NCBI GenBank assembly: GCA_003241485.1
Contig: QFQD01000016.1
Span: 29,239-93,238 of the forward strand
From: Ancylobacter novellus
GTDB lineage: Bacteria; Pseudomonadota; Alphaproteobacteria; Rhizobiales; Xanthobacteraceae
Reading direction: 5' to 3'
Length of the DNA: 64,000 nucleotides
Part shown: positions 42,635 through 50,175 of the stretch, piece by piece
How positions within the stretch are numbered: position 1 is the stretch's first letter
How the letters are laid out: each line of letters begins with the position of its first letter
Position numbers and translations under genes: made by a program
Notes under the pieces: model-generated
Seen by the model: only the letters and a program-made list of their open reading frames with translations
Told to the model about the DNA's origin: nothing
The model's database searches: none

Positions 42635-43987
42635 ATGACCGAGAACACAACCGTCGACAGCCCCGAGGCGGAGCTTTCTGCCCGTTTGGCTGACCGCAGC
42701 GCGACCATCGGCGTGATCGGGCTCGGCTATGTCGGCCTGCCGCTGGCGCTGGTGGCGGTGGAGGCGGGCTTCCCGGTGATCGGCCTCGACATCAATCCGC
42801 GCCGTGTGGCGGAGATCGCCGGCGGCCGGCAGGTCATCAAGTACATTCCGCAGGAGCGCATGGCGGCCGCGCTGGCGACGGGGCGCTTTGAGGCGACCAC
42901 CGATTTCGCCCGGCTGGCCGACTGCGACGCCATCATCATCTGCGTGCCGACACCGCTGACCCGCCAGCGCGAGCCGGACCTGTCCTTCATCGTCGACACC
43001 GCGCGCGCCATTGCCCGCACGCTGCGCCCCGGCCAGATCGTCGTATTGGAATCCACCACCTGGCCGGGCACCACGGTGGAGGTGGTGAAGCCGATCCTGG
43101 AGGAAGGCGGGCTGGTGAGCGGGCGCGACTTCTTCCTCGCCTTCTCGCCGGAGCGCGAGGACCCCGGCAATGCCAGCTTCTCCACCGCCACCATCCCCAA
43201 GGTGGTGGGCGGCGACGGGGCGGCGGCGGGCGCGCTGGCCGAGGCGCTGTACCGCCCGCTGGTGACGAAGGTCGTGCCGGTGTCCTCGACGCAGGTGGCG
43301 GAGGCGGCCAAGCTGACGGAGAACATCTTCCGCTCGGTGAACATCGCCCTCGTCAACGAGCTGAAGAGCGTCTACGGCGCCATGGGTATCGATGTGTGGG
43401 AGGTGCTGGAGGCGGCGGCGACCAAGCCGTTCGGCTTCATGCCGTTCTATCCCGGTCCCGGCCTTGGCGGGCACTGCATCCCGATCGACCCGTTCTACCT
43501 CACCTGGAAGGCGCGCGAATTCGACATCGAGACGCGCTTCATCGAGCTGGCCGGCCAGATCAACACCCGCATGCCCTATCTCGTGGTCGACAGGCTGGCC
43601 GAGGCGCTGGACCAGAAGGCGGGACGGGGGCTTGCCGGCGCGCGCATTCTCGTGCTGGGCGCGGCCTACAAGAAGAATGTCGACGATGTGCGCGAGAGCC
43701 CGGCGCTGAAGCTGATGGAGCTGATCGACGAGCGCGGCGGCCTGTGCGAGTTCCACGACCCCTTCGTGCCGGCGCTGCCGCCGACCCGGCGCCACCAGCG
43801 GCTCAGCGGCAAGCAATCTGTGGCGCTGACCGCGCAGACCCTTGCCGGCGTCGATGCGGTGCTGGTGGCGACCGACCATGACGAGGTGGACTACGCCCTC
43901 GTCGCCGCCCATGCCCGCGTGCTGGTCGACACGCGCAACGTGTTCGCCCGGAAGGGGCTGGCGCCGGCGGGACTGGTGAAGGCGTGA
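42635..43987 (+). CDS. UDP-N-acetylhexosamine/UDP-glucose 6-dehydrogenase family
   Basis: A 450-residue nucleotide-sugar dehydrogenase starting at ATG 42635. The NAD-binding GLGYVG is at 30-35, CVPTPLTRQREPDLSFI follows, and the catalytic Cys281 is in PGPGLGGHCIPIDPFYLTWKA. The last domain holds GAAYKKNVDDVRESPALKLMELI. These features, with the PLVTKVVPVSSTQVAEAAKLTENIFR segment, favour the UDP-GlcNAc/UDP-ManNAc or UDP-GalNAc 6-dehydrogenase branch (WbpA/WbpO/TviB). It makes a uronic-acid nucleotide sugar for surface polysaccharide. A polysaccharide lyase is convergent at 44061-45071. Confidence 0.85.
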   Translation: MTENTTVDSPEAELSARLADRSATIGVIGLGYVGLPLALVAVEAGFPVIGLDINPRRVAEIAGGRQVIKYIPQERMAAALATGRFEATTDFARLADCDAIIICVPTPLTRQREPDLSFIVDTARAIARTLRPGQIVVLESTTWPGTTVEVVKPILEEGGLVSGRDFFLAFSPEREDPGNASFSTATIPKVVGGDGAAAGALAEALYRPLVTKVVPVSSTQVAEAAKLTENIFRSVNIALVNELKSVYGAMGIDVWEVLEAAATKPFGFMPFYPGPGLGGHCIPIDPFYLTWKAREFDIETRFIELAGQINTRMPYLVVDRLAEALDQKAGRGLAGARILVLGAAYKKNVDDVRESPALKLMELIDERGGLCEFHDPFVPALPPTRRHQRLSGKQSVALTAQTLAGVDAVLVATDHDEVDYALVAAHARVLVDTRNVFARKGLAPAGLVKA

Positions 43988-43995
43988 GCCGTTTT

Positions 43996-44025
43996 CGTCC
44001 TCCCGGACGGCTTCGGCCGGGATGA
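43996..44025. repeat. REP-like intergenic palindrome
   Basis: CGTCCTCCCGG and CCGGGATGACG form an imperfect stem around ACGGCTT-type loop bases, between the dehydrogenase stop and the convergent lyase stop. The minus-strand form, starting CGTCATCCCGGCCGAAG, resembles dispersed palindromes common between genes in Hyphomicrobiales. TTTT precedes it on the plus strand and no T run follows on either strand, so it is not a standard terminator. Confidence 0.45.
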
Positions 44026-44060
44026 CGATTGGGGGACGGGCCAGTAGGTAGCGCCTGGCC

Positions 44061-45071
44061 CTATGGCGTCGACGTCACCGTGGGCTGCAGCTTGCGGCAG
44101 ACCTCCGCCGGCGCGACGTCGGTGCAGGTCGGCCCGCGGCGGAACTGGTCGTACCAGAGCGTCCAGACGCCGTCGCGCCCGGCGCGGTAGGGGCCGAACT
44201 TGAAGTACATGTTATCGCCGAGGCCGTCGCCCTCATGGCCGATCTTGCCCTCGACGGTCACGACCCACTGGCCGTTGGCGACGATGTCGATCCGCCCGTC
44301 GCCGCTCGGGCCGGGTTTCACCTGAAACACGAAGTCGATCCAGCCGGACTCGAGCGCCGGCAGCGTGCCCCCGCGCGGGGTGACGATGAGATCCGGCGTG
44401 CAGCCGGGAAAGCCGATCTGCGAGGGCTGGAACTCGCCCGCGGCCGAGGCGACCAGGTTGCGGAACTGGTTGAACTCGTCGGGCGTGCCGGCCGCGGCCT
44501 CGCCCGGCAGGCAGCCATTCGGGCGCGCCGGGGTGCCGATGGGGGCGAAGCTGCCGGTGTCGGTGTCGACGGTGGCGACGAGGCGCCCATCCACGAGGCG
44601 CAGCGCCAGCAGCGGCGAGTAGTCGCCATGGGCGCCGGGGATGATCTCCCGCTTCCACTGCGCCATGACATAGCGGTGCGGCTCGGTGGGGATCGGCGTC
44701 GCCATCCGCATGGAGAAGGCGTACCAGACCGCCTGGCCGTAAGGCACCAGCACTTCCGGCTTCTCCCACACCTCGGCCCGCTCGCTGCACAGGCCGTTCT
44801 GGTGCTTGCACTGCGAGCGCACCGAGAGTTCGATCGACTGCTTGCCCTCGCGCGCGACCTGCGACTGGAAGACGTAGCTGCCGGCTTCCTGCTCGTGATT
44901 GTCCTTGTAGTAGAGCCCGCCGCCGGGCGCGAAATCGGTGCCCTCGAAGCCATCATAGAGCACGAGGTCGCGCGCGCCTTCTGCTGCGACAGCGCTAAAG
45001 GGGGCGAGGGCGAGCACCAGCCCGAACATCAGGCGGGGCAAGGCGCGAGGGCGCGGATTCAGCTCGTTCAT
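44061..45071 (-). CDS. Secreted polysaccharide lyase-like protein (heparin lyase I fold)
   Basis: A 336-residue exported protein from ATG 45071. RLMFGLVLALAPFSAVAAEG is a signal peptide. RDLVLYDGFEGTDFAPGG opens the mature part. SERAEVWEKPEVLVPYGQAVWYAFSMRMATPIPTEPHRYVMAQWKRE, with WIDFVFQVKPGPSGDGRIDIVANGQWV and NMYFKFGPYRAG, matches the jelly-roll lyase family that includes heparin lyase I-like and glucuronan (PL20-like) lyases. Substrate is likely a uronic-acid polymer. It is convergent with the nucleotide-sugar dehydrogenase, so it may trim the organism's own polysaccharide. Confidence 0.72.
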   Translation of the reverse strand: MNELNPRPRALPRLMFGLVLALAPFSAVAAEGARDLVLYDGFEGTDFAPGGGLYYKDNHEQEAGSYVFQSQVAREGKQSIELSVRSQCKHQNGLCSERAEVWEKPEVLVPYGQAVWYAFSMRMATPIPTEPHRYVMAQWKREIIPGAHGDYSPLLALRLVDGRLVATVDTDTGSFAPIGTPARPNGCLPGEAAAGTPDEFNQFRNLVASAAGEFQPSQIGFPGCTPDLIVTPRGGTLPALESGWIDFVFQVKPGPSGDGRIDIVANGQWVVTVEGKIGHEGDGLGDNMYFKFGPYRAGRDGVWTLWYDQFRRGPTCTDVAPAEVCRKLQPTVTSTP

Positions 45072-45175
45072 GCTACCATCGTCATGATTTTGTGATCGCA
45101 GATGCGTGCGCGCCGGCGGCTGCCTATCTAGAACGATCAAAATCTTAAGCTCGGGACAAGAAGGGCGTAAAGGCC

Positions 45176-47905
45176 TTGGCCGTTAACTTCTTCCGTTACG
45201 TCTGGCGGCACAGCCGGCGCGAGCAGCTGATCGTGCTGTGCTTCGTCGTGGCGTCGCTGCCCTTCTACTGGTGGTCGCTGGATGTGCCCAAGCGCATCGT
45301 CAACGAAGCCATCCAGGGCAGCGTGTTCGCCCATGGCGAGGCCACCGCCCGCCTGTTCGACTATTCGATCTCGCTGCCTTCCTTCCTCGGCGGCGCGAGT
45401 TTCCAGCTGAGCGACGGCGTGATGCTGCACCAGGTGCCGTATCTGTTCGCGCTGAGCATGGTGTTCCTCGTGCTCACGCTGATCAATGGCTGGTTCAAAT
45501 ACGTCATCAACATCCGCAAGGGCGTGCTGGGCGAGCGCATGCTGCGGCGGCTGCGTTTCGAGTTGTTCGCGCTGGTGATGCGCTTCCGGCCGGAGGATGT
45601 GCGCACCACCAAGTCGGCCGAAGTCACCTCGATGATCAAGGACGAGGTGGAGCCCATTGGCGGCTTCTTCGGCGAGGCCTTCATCACGCCGGCCTTCCTC
45701 GGCACCCAGGCGCTGACCGCCATGGCGTTCATCCTGGCGCAGAACATGTGGCTGGGCACGCTGTCGCTGTCGCTGATCGCGGTGCAGGGCGTGGTCATCC
45801 CCTATCTGCGCCGCGAGCAGATCCGCCTCGGGCGGATGCGGCAGATCGAATCCCGCGTGCTGGCGGGGCGCATCGGCGAGATGGTCGAGGCAGCGCCCGT
45901 GCTGCACATCTTCGGCGTGACGCGCTTCACCGGCTCGGAGATCGGCAAGCGCCTCGGCACGCTGTTCGACATCCGCCTGCGGCTCTACCGCCGCAAATTC
46001 GCGGTGAAGTATCTCAACAACCTGCTGGCGCAGCTGACCCCGTTCATCTTCTACACGGTGGGCGGCTATCTCGCGCTGCAGGGCCGGCTCGACATCGGCC
46101 AGCTGGTCGCCGTCATCGCCGCCTATCGCGACCTGCCCGGCCCGATCAAGGAACTGATCGACTGGGACCAGCAGCGCGCCGACGTCACGGTGAAGTACGA
46201 GCAGGTGGTGGGGGCCTTTTCCAAGGAACTCATGCTCCCGCTGGACCCGGAGACGCCGCCCGAGCCTATTCCGCAGGACGCGCCGATCACCATTGTGGGC
46301 CTGCGTGTCTTGAGCACGCGCGGACTTGTGCAGGTGGACCGCATGTCGGCGGCGATCGGCCGGCCGGGGCGGGTCGCGCTGGTCGGCCCGTCGGGAAGCG
46401 CGCGCGACATCCTGCCGAAGGTGCTGGGGCGGCAGATCACCGACTATCAGGGCAGCGTCACCATTGGCGGCCACGAGGTCGGCGCCATGTCCGACCGCGA
46501 GGCGAGCGGGGTGATGCTCTATGTGTCGAGCGAGCCCTACATCATGTCGGGCACGATCCGCGACAATCTCGGCCTTGCCGTGCGCCGCGCCATGCCCAAG
46601 CCCGACGAGCCGGCGGATGCGATGGCCCGCTACTGGCGTGACGAAGCGCTGATGACGGACAATCCCACCGTGTCGCCCGACGCGGAATGGATCGACTATG
46701 CGGGCCTTGGCCTTTCCGGGCCGGACGATCTGAACGCCGCGATCATCGCCGCGCTGCGCACCGTGCGCGGCTATGACGACATTTTCCGCGTCGGCATGTC
46801 GAGCCAGCTCGGCGCCGATCTCGAACCTGCCCTCGCCGAGCGTCTGCTCTCGGCGCGTTCCGCTATTCTGGAGCGCTACGAGAAGCTGGGGCTGGCGGGC
46901 TATGTCGAAATCTTCGAGCCCGACCGTTTCAACACCAGCGCCTCGATCGGCGAGAACCTGCTGTTCGGCGTCTCCATCGGCAGCCGCTTCGCGCCGGAGA
47001 ACCTCGCGCACGACCCCTTCGTGCGTTCGATCATCGCCGCGGAAGCGCTGATCGGCCCGCTCACCGCCATCGGTCTGAAGATGGTGGAGACGGTGGCGGA
47101 AGTCTTCCACGGCCTCGCCCCCGACAATCCGCTGCGCGAGCGTTATTCCTTCATCGACGAGGCGGAGCTGAGCGAATTGTGGTCGCAGGTGCAGGTCGCC
47201 TGGCAGCGCGGCCAGCGCCGGCAGTTCTCGCCGGAGCTGCGCGACAGGTTGATCAGCTATGCGCTGATGTATGTCGAGCCGCGCCACCGGCTCAATCTGG
47301 TCGACGAGCAGCTGATCGCGCGCGTGCTGCGGGCGCGGGCCAGCTTCCGCGAATTCCTGCCGGCCAAGGATGCCGGGCAGATCGAATTCTACGACACGGT
47401 CCGGCTGATGCCGGCAGCTTCGATCCGCGACAACCTGCTTTTCGGCAGGATCCGTTACGGAAAGGCGTATGCGCGCGAGAAGCTGCTGGCCGCCGCCGCG
47501 CAGGTGCTGGACGAGATGGGGCTGGAGAGCTTCGTCGTCTCCAAGGGCCTCGACCAGGAGGCCGGGCCGGGCGGACGCCTGCTCTCGCCGCAGCAGCGCG
47601 TGACGATCCATCTGGCCCGCGCCATGCTGCGCCGGCCGGACATTCTCATTCTCGACGATGCGCTCTCTAGCTTCGGAGCCGCGGAGGCGCATATGATCAT
47701 GCAGAACATCTTTGCGGCGATGGAAAATCGAACTGTCATTGCCGCGCAGTCGAACGATGATGATCTTGGTGCGTTCGATCTGGTACTGACGTTTGAGGGA
47801 GCCAAGCTGGTGGGTACCGAGCGGCATGGGGCGCAAGGTTCCCCGGAACAGAGGGTGGAGCCGTCGGCAGCTGCCGAGCGGTCACCCGAGGAGGTCGTGA
47901 AATGA
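45176..47905 (+). CDS. Exporter-like ABC protein with degenerate, insertion-split ATPase
   Basis: 909 residues from TTG 45176. Residues 1-340 are a type I exporter membrane domain. The ATPase domain is unusual: Walker A reads GPSGSAR (404-410) without the Lys, the signature reads LLSPQQR (802-808), Walker B is DILILDD (822-828) with Asp instead of catalytic Glu, and the switch His is Gln (IAAQS, 855-859). Between about 470 and 745 there is an insertion of some 275 residues. The post-Q-loop motif appears three times: TIRDNL (460), SIGENLLFG (590), SIRDNLLFG (749). ATP hydrolysis is doubtful. The stop overlaps the next gene (ATGA). No substrate can be named. Confidence 0.8.
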   Translation: MAVNFFRYVWRHSRREQLIVLCFVVASLPFYWWSLDVPKRIVNEAIQGSVFAHGEATARLFDYSISLPSFLGGASFQLSDGVMLHQVPYLFALSMVFLVLTLINGWFKYVINIRKGVLGERMLRRLRFELFALVMRFRPEDVRTTKSAEVTSMIKDEVEPIGGFFGEAFITPAFLGTQALTAMAFILAQNMWLGTLSLSLIAVQGVVIPYLRREQIRLGRMRQIESRVLAGRIGEMVEAAPVLHIFGVTRFTGSEIGKRLGTLFDIRLRLYRRKFAVKYLNNLLAQLTPFIFYTVGGYLALQGRLDIGQLVAVIAAYRDLPGPIKELIDWDQQRADVTVKYEQVVGAFSKELMLPLDPETPPEPIPQDAPITIVGLRVLSTRGLVQVDRMSAAIGRPGRVALVGPSGSARDILPKVLGRQITDYQGSVTIGGHEVGAMSDREASGVMLYVSSEPYIMSGTIRDNLGLAVRRAMPKPDEPADAMARYWRDEALMTDNPTVSPDAEWIDYAGLGLSGPDDLNAAIIAALRTVRGYDDIFRVGMSSQLGADLEPALAERLLSARSAILERYEKLGLAGYVEIFEPDRFNTSASIGENLLFGVSIGSRFAPENLAHDPFVRSIIAAEALIGPLTAIGLKMVETVAEVFHGLAPDNPLRERYSFIDEAELSELWSQVQVAWQRGQRRQFSPELRDRLISYALMYVEPRHRLNLVDEQLIARVLRARASFREFLPAKDAGQIEFYDTVRLMPAASIRDNLLFGRIRYGKAYAREKLLAAAAQVLDEMGLESFVVSKGLDQEAGPGGRLLSPQQRVTIHLARAMLRRPDILILDDALSSFGAAEAHMIMQNIFAAMENRTVIAAQSNDDDLGAFDLVLTFEGAKLVGTERHGAQGSPEQRVEPSAAAERSPEEVVK

Positions 47906-48417
47906 CCATCGAGGACGAAGTCCGTTCGCTGCAGAAGTTCCGCATGTTCAAGAATGTGGAAAGCGCGAAGTTGAAGCTCCTTGCGATGATCAGCGATCGC
48001 GTGGTGTTCCAGCCCAACGAGGTCATCTACGCTCAGGGCGACACGTCGGACGCGGTCTACATCGTGCTGGAGGGACAGTTCAAAGTCTCGCTCAACACGG
48101 TGAACGGCGTGATCGACTTCGCCGAGCATGTGCGCGGTGCCCTGCTTGGGGAAGCCGGCGTGCTGTGCGACCAGAACCGCATGGCGACCATCACTGCGGA
48201 AACCGCCGTGGTGGCGCTGCGGCTCGACCGCCAGCCCTTCCTTGAACTGCTGAAGGAATCCCCGCCCTTCAACCACGCGGTGATGCGCGAGCTTGGCCGG
48301 CAGATCATGGAGCTGAACAATATCTGCGCCCAGCTGGTCCAGCGCTTGCCCAAGGGCACGCCGGCGGTCGACGCCGGGCGCAGGATCGCGGTGCCCGTGG
48401 CCGAGACGGCGCACTGA
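47902..48417 (+). CDS. Stand-alone cyclic-nucleotide-binding domain protein
   Basis: A 171-residue protein, almost all one CNB domain (residues 12-130): FRMFKNVESAKLKLLAMISDRVVFQPNEVIYAQGDTSDAVYIVLEGQFKV, then the phosphate-binding cassette LLGEAGVLCDQNRMATIT with the conserved Glu and Arg in place. No helix-turn-helix follows, so it is not a CRP-type transcription factor. It ends in a short helical tail. It overlaps the ABC-like gene and precedes the cyclase-domain gene by 9 bp, so it should sense a nucleotide signal or dock within this complex. Confidence 0.85.
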   Translation: MTIEDEVRSLQKFRMFKNVESAKLKLLAMISDRVVFQPNEVIYAQGDTSDAVYIVLEGQFKVSLNTVNGVIDFAEHVRGALLGEAGVLCDQNRMATITAETAVVALRLDRQPFLELLKESPPFNHAVMRELGRQIMELNNICAQLVQRLPKGTPAVDAGRRIAVPVAETAH

Positions 48418-48426
48418 CGGCACGCC

Positions 48427-50172
48427 ATGTCCCTGACCTCGTCAAATCAGCTGCGTGACGGAGCGGAGGCCTCCGGCACGCAGCTGCGTGAAATGCCGTG
48501 GGGCTGCCTCGCGCGGCAATGGTCCGGCATCATCCTGTTCGCTTTCGTGCTGACCCACCTGCTGAACCATGCTGTCGGCGTGTTCGGCGTCAATGCCATG
48601 CAGTATGTCCAGCAATGGCGCTGGCTCATCTGGCAGTCCTGGCCGGGCACGGTGCTGCTCTATGGCGCGGTGGCCACGCATATGTGCCTGTCCGCCTATC
48701 GCATCACCCGCCGCCACACCTGGCGCATGCCGCGCGACGAGGCGTGGCAGATCCTCTCCGGTCTCGCCATCCCGCTGCTGGCGATCAGCCATGTGATGGG
48801 GACGCGGATCGCCTATTCCTGGTTCGGCCTCGACACCAGCTACCAGGCGGTTCTGTACCGGCTGTGGCCGGCGGCGGTGGGCTCGCAGATCCTGCTGCTG
48901 CTGGTGGCATGGAGCCATGGCGTGATCGGCATGCACCATGCCATGCGCTACCAGACCTGGTACAATTCCACCTGGCGGATGAGCGGCCTCGTGCTGGCGG
49001 TGCTGATCCCGAGCGCGGCGCTGATGGGCTTCGTGGCCGGCGGGCGCGAGGCGTCGATGGGGGTGGCCCCGCAGGCGCTGTCGCCGGAGGACGCCTGGCG
49101 GCTGAAGGAAATCGGCGACGTCATCTACTGGGGCATCGCCGCCTTCGCGCTGAGCTTTGTCGGCGTTATCGGCGTGTTCTATCTGCGCCGGCGGGCGGGC
49201 AACACCGTTACGGTCACCTATCGCGGCTTCGGCAAGGTGCAGGTACCGATCGGCACGTCGATCCTGGAGGCGAGCCGCGTCAATCACATTCCCCACCCGT
49301 CCTCATGCCGCGGGCGCGGGCGCTGCGCCACCTGCCGGGTGCAGATCCTGAACGGGGCGGAGGGCATTTCCGAGCCGTTCGGTGCCGAGCGCATGGTGCT
49401 CTCCAGCATCGGCGCGCAGGGCGATGTGCGCCTCGCCTGCCAGCTGCGGCCGCTGCAGGACATCAGCGTGCGCATCCTCATGCCGGTGCTGGGACGCAGT
49501 GGCGTGGGCGTCGACCATGATATCGAGGCGCAGGAATGGGCGATGGAGAGCCTCGCCACCGTGCTCGTCCTCGATGTTCGTGCCTTCACGACCTTGACGC
49601 ACAACCGGCTTCCCTATGAGATCGCGGTGCTGATCAACCGTTTCGCTTCCGAAATGCGGCAGGCGGTGGAGAGTCATGGCGGGCGTATCGATCAGATGTA
49701 TGGCGACGGCTTGATGGCGGTGTTCGAGGCGCCGGAAAAGAAGGGCAACGGCGCGCGCGAGGCGTTGCGCGCGGCGCGCGACATGTCGCGCGTGCTGGAG
49801 CTGCTGAATGCGGAGATGCGCGGCGCGCTGCCCATTCCGATCCGTGCCGGCATCGGCATCCATACGGGCAATATCGTGCTGGCGCGCGTCGGCGACGGGC
49901 TGAGTGCCAATGAGGTGCGCGCCATTGGCGAGACCGTGGCGGTGGCGGCGACGCTGGAGAACGCGACCAAGGAATTCATCGCCGACTATGTGATCTCGCA
50001 GGAGAGCGCCGAGGCCAGCGGCTTCGACTTCTCCAGCTTCGGCCGCCGCGAGGTGATGATGGACGTCAGCGGCGCCGGCATTTCCTGCTACGCCGTGCCG
50101 GATGCGGCGGCACTCGACCGGGCGATGTCGAGCCCGGCCGTGCTCGGCGCGCTGCATCTGGCGAGGGCCTAG
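48427..50172 (+). CDS. Membrane 2Fe-2S/cytochrome-b-like protein with altered class III cyclase domain
   Basis: 581 residues. Residues 30-255 hold six membrane segments like a succinate dehydrogenase/fumarate reductase anchor, with His44, His48, His85, His122, His164 and His170/171 as possible haem ligands. Residues 260-350 are a plant-type 2Fe-2S ferredoxin (Cys294, Cys300, Cys303, Cys338). Residues 375-560 are a class III nucleotide cyclase domain: metal Asp383 and Asp427 are kept, but the base-selecting Lys is Gln423, and the transition-state Asn and Arg are Ala505 and Thr509. It resembles CyaC-type rhizobial cyclases in layout. Activity is uncertain for those reasons. Redox input is inferred. 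Confidence 0.82.
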   Translation: MSLTSSNQLRDGAEASGTQLREMPWGCLARQWSGIILFAFVLTHLLNHAVGVFGVNAMQYVQQWRWLIWQSWPGTVLLYGAVATHMCLSAYRITRRHTWRMPRDEAWQILSGLAIPLLAISHVMGTRIAYSWFGLDTSYQAVLYRLWPAAVGSQILLLLVAWSHGVIGMHHAMRYQTWYNSTWRMSGLVLAVLIPSAALMGFVAGGREASMGVAPQALSPEDAWRLKEIGDVIYWGIAAFALSFVGVIGVFYLRRRAGNTVTVTYRGFGKVQVPIGTSILEASRVNHIPHPSSCRGRGRCATCRVQILNGAEGISEPFGAERMVLSSIGAQGDVRLACQLRPLQDISVRILMPVLGRSGVGVDHDIEAQEWAMESLATVLVLDVRAFTTLTHNRLPYEIAVLINRFASEMRQAVESHGGRIDQMYGDGLMAVFEAPEKKGNGAREALRAARDMSRVLELLNAEMRGALPIPIRAGIGIHTGNIVLARVGDGLSANEVRAIGETVAVAATLENATKEFIADYVISQESAEASGFDFSSFGRREVMMDVSGAGISCYAVPDAAALDRAMSSPAVLGALHLARA

Positions 50173-50175
50173 GGC

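Noticed and set aside
45137..47836. An 899-codon minus-strand open frame opposite the ABC-like gene
   Set aside because: The opposing frame encodes a clear ABC membrane domain, whereas this one gives charged low-complexity sequence. It is a GC-driven shadow.
45176..50172. A classical cAMP-producing signalling operon with an active exporter
   Set aside because: This was my first reading from the domain order. The missing Walker A Lys and the Ala/Thr in place of the cyclase transition-state Asn/Arg argue against assuming either activity.
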